Source: Poronia punctata
Lineage: Eukaryota > Ascomycota > Sordariomycetes > Xylariales > Xylariaceae
Direction: 5' to 3'
Assembly: GCA_022579005.1 (NCBI GenBank)
Contig: MU401603.1
Span: 33,672 to 97,671, forward strand
Length of the DNA stretch: 64,000 nucleotides
Shown: positions 60,901-64,000 of the stretch, piece by piece
How the letters are laid out: every line of letters starts with the position of its first letter
Numbering within the stretch: the stretch's first letter is position 1
The notes under the pieces: model-generated
What the model saw: only the letters and a program-made list of their open reading frames with translations
Told to the model about the DNA's origin: nothing
Databases searched by the model: none
Program-made: the position numbers and the translations under genes

Positions 60901-63900
60901 TACGCTTTTTTAAAGGCTATAATATTAATTATAAGCTGCTTTTTTTGCATTATACTAAGCTTAATAAAATATTTATATAATAAATAAAAATTTATATAAA
61001 TAATTATTAAAATTTATAGCAATTTTAGTGCATTAGTAATTTTTTATAGCGTTATACTAAGTGCAATAATATAATTAATACTTTTTACTATTTTATATAG
61101 CTTGCTAGCTAGTACGCTTTAAGTAACTTTCTTATACTTAAAAAAGCTTTAGTATATAATATTGCTATAAATAATAAAGCTATTTTTTATTTAATGCTTT
61201 ATACTAAAAATAATAATAAATTTAAGTTAAAAACTTAAGTTTTTATTATTTATAAAAAAGCTATTAATAAAAATAAACAGCTTTATATTATAAAAATTAA
61301 AAAAAAAATATTGCAAACTTTAATTTTTATTTTTAATTTATTATTATAGCTATATATTTAATGCTTTAATATTATTTTTTATTAGTTAAATAACTTATAT
61401 AGCAGCAAATAAGTTATATAATGCTTTTAGTTAATATATAAATATAATATATACTTTTTAAGCTTGCTATATAATATATTACTATATAGTATTTAGTGCT
61501 TTTTTATTAACTAGCTAAAGGTTTTAAGCTTGTTTTTTTTGTTAAAATATAAAGTTATTATTTTAAATTTTAATTTTTGCTTTATTAAATTTAATAGGTT
61601 AGTTATATAATAAAATTATCTTATTTTTAGCTTAAAAAATAGCTTTTTTTTTTAAATTTTTTTTTTTTTAATACTATGCTAAACATATTATTAGTTTAAA
61701 GTCTAATAATACTAAATTACTTTAGTTTTATATTTATATATAAAAAGTATAAATTATATGTTAAAACTTTTATTTTTAGCTTTATATAATAATAACTATA
61801 ATATGTTTTAAACTAGTATAGCTTAAATTTTGCTAAGCTATATAAAAGTTATATAATATATAAAAAAGTGCTAAAAAAGTATACGTTTTTTAACTTTTTA
61901 AGTAATTTAGTATATATTATATAAGTTAACTTGTTTTTTAATTATATATATGCTTACAAAATATTATAAAGTTTACTTTATATATTATACTTTTTAACTA
62001 AAAATAAACTTAATATAAAAATAAGCTATTAGCTTATTTTTTAAATAGGTAATAATTAAGTAAGCAGCTTTTGCTTTTTTTAATTACTATACTTTTAAAT
62101 AATAAGCTTAAATTTTTTATATAGCATTATTATTTTACTTTTAACTTTTTATACTAAGCATATATTAAAAATTTAAGTATTGCTATAAATTGCTTTATTA
62201 TACTTTATAAATATAAATACGCTTTTAGCAGCTAAATTTTTAATTTTTACTTTATTAAACTTTTAAAATAAAAGTTTTAAAGTAGTAATTATGCTGTCTT
62301 TTTATAGTTATACTATAAAGTTATAGTTTATTTTTTTTTTAGCTATTAAATAAACTTTATATAAAGCATTTTTTTTTAGTTTACTTTAACGTTACTGCTA
62401 GGTTTTTATTATAAGTTAGCTAATTTTAAAATTTGCAAAATTTATATTAACTTAATTTTTATAGTATAGCTTAACTTAAGTATATTAAAATTATATTAGT
62501 TTATTAATTATATTAATAATAATATTTTAATTATTAATTAATATAATTTTATATAGTTTAGTTTATTTTTTATTTTTTTTTTATATTATTACTTTGCTTT
62601 TTAATAAAAGTAATAATATATTATACGTTATAAAGCTATTATAAGTATTTAAAGCTTTAAAAATATTTTTTTTTACTTTAATTATTTAAAGCTTTTTTAT
62701 AGCTTTTTTAACTACTTTAGCTTTTTATATAATATTAAAAAATAAAAGAAAATTAGTATTAACTTTTAAATATGTACTAAAAATAAGCAGCGTTAGTACT
62801 AGTTTATTAAGTTTAGCAGTATTGTTTAACGCTTTAACTATTATTTAAAAAATATCTTTTTTTTTATACTACTTTATAGCTCTTTATATAAAATATTAAA
62901 AGCTTTATATAAAAAGCTATATACTTTTTTAATTTTTTTAATTGCTTAATATGCTTTTATTAGTTTTATAATATATAATACTTTAGTAAGCTAAGCATTG
63001 TTATAAAACCTTTTAAATATAAAGTTTATATTAAAATTATAAATAACATAATTAAAAGGCTTTTAATATATGTTTATTTAATATTAGCAAAGTATATTTT
63101 ATACGTTATATATAAATAATAACTTTAAAAATCTAGTAGCTTAAAATAATATACTATTATTAATTATATATAATACTAGCTTATTATTTAAGTATATAAC
63201 ATTAATAATAACTTTATAATTAAAGTTAAAATTATTATAAAGTATAAACTTAAACTTTTATAAAGCTAAATTATAAGTTTAGCATTAATAATAAACCTTT
63301 TAAATTTTTTTTAAAGCTTTTATATTAATATTGTTATAGCTTGCTAACTTAAGCAAGTTATATAGCTTTTTTATATAAAAGTAGTTAAAATATTAATAAA
63401 GTTAGTATAGCTTTAGCTTTATAAAATATATAACTGCTTTAGTAATTAAAATATAAAAAAATAAATAGCTTTATTTTTAAACAATAAAAATCTTAACTTT
63501 ATTATATTATATAATCTTATTTTTAACGTTATTAAAGTAAGCTTTAAGCTTGTTTATATTATATAATAAAAGTAAAAAAAAAGTAAGTATTTTTAAAATA
63601 TAAAACGTTATCTTGCTAATAAAAGTTTAAATTTTTATAAACTTAATAAATTTCTTTTTTATTGCTTTTTTAAAGCATATTATTATACTACTTAAAATTT
63701 AGTTAATTTTAGTTTTTAAATATTTTTATATAAAAGCTTTAGCTTATAAGTATTTAATAATTAATACTTTAGCTGCTTTAGTATTTTATAAAATATTTTA
63801 GTATTTATAAGTATACTAATTTTTTTAAAAAAATAAATTTACTAAGCTTATAAGTTTTGCTATAAGCTAGTAAATATTTTTTTTTATAGTATAATAAAAG

Positions 63901-64000
63901 TAAGTAGCTTTTATTAAAAATTAAATAGCTTAGTTACTTTTTTTTAAATTAAAATTGTTAGCTATATTATTATTATTATTTAATAGCTTTTTAACTTTTG
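57961..64000. mobile_element. Second RIP-like AT island, truncated by the window
   Basis: From about 58080 to the end the sequence is AT-saturated with no usable ORF, in the same style as 14.2-30 kb. The left border passes through TGTAACGG (57971), then short inverted repeats, before the composition drops. A TG start would suit an LTR, but the other end is outside the window. The stretch 58970-59460 is less degraded in look (for example GGAGTACTTTGTTC) and may be a separate insertion. No protein remnant is readable. Confidence 0.6.
58041..58059. repeat. Perfect palindrome ACCTTATTT-T-AAATAAGGT at the island border
   Basis: Nine-base arms around one base. It is followed at 58063-58077 by another perfect inverted repeat, ATACGC-TGC-GCGTAT, and preceded by ACCTGG (57991) facing CCAGGT (58027). 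Confidence 0.8.

Noticed and set aside
1..64000. CRISPR arrays, rRNA or tRNA genes
   Set aside because: No regularly spaced repeats of CRISPR type, and no sequence with a convincing tRNA B-box and cloverleaf was found by eye. A covariance-model scan would be the proper test.

Overview
The window is nuclear DNA of a filamentous ascomycete (Pezizomycotina; Sordariomycetes seems most likely, but this is inferred from gene style and not from a search). The evidence is: short spliceosomal introns (53-116 bp) with GTRNGT donors and CTAAC-like branch points, a fungal nonribosomal peptide synthetase (NRPS), fungal orthologues of PEX5, REX1, WSS1, VPS71 and FAP1, and two long AT-saturated islands that look like repeats destroyed by repeat-induced point mutation (RIP, C-to-T in duplicated DNA). 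Exon structures below were built by hand from splice signals and reading-frame continuity; every spliced model has a length divisible by three.

Layout. 1-5.7 kb: the 3' end of a large NRPS gene (partial epimerization domain, then C-A-T and a terminal condensation domain). 6.2-13.7 kb: three conserved genes, a SET/MYND protein (+), the RNA exonuclease Rex1 (+) and the peroxisomal import receptor Pex5 (-), the last two convergent. 14.2-30.0 kb: an AT-rich island without usable ORFs. Its edges coincide with imperfect terminal inverted repeats and short subterminal repeats, and inside it lie two ~246-bp direct repeats about 6.3 kb apart that differ only by transitions, which I read as a nested, RIP-mutated LTR retrotransposon. 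30.7-34.6 kb: a mitochondrial-type two-RRM protein (-) and a bHLH transcription factor (-). 34.6-47.1 kb: about 12.5 kb of ordinary-composition DNA with no gene I can defend. 47.1-57.0 kb: the DNA-protein crosslink protease Wss1 (+), a small cysteine-rich secreted protein (+), the SWR1 subunit Vps71/Swc6 (+) and the NF-X1/RING/R3H protein Fap1 (-). 58.0-64.0 kb: a second AT-saturated island running off the end.

The genes do not form one pathway. The NRPS is the only secondary-metabolism gene, and the conserved genes beside it suggest that the right edge of any biosynthetic cluster lies near 5.7 kb. The most unusual signals are not genes: the TIR-bounded RIP island with its nested LTR element, and two 8-bp words (TACGAGTA and AGGTACCT) that recur many times in the non-coding, non-RIP DNA and that I did not find in any coding exon.
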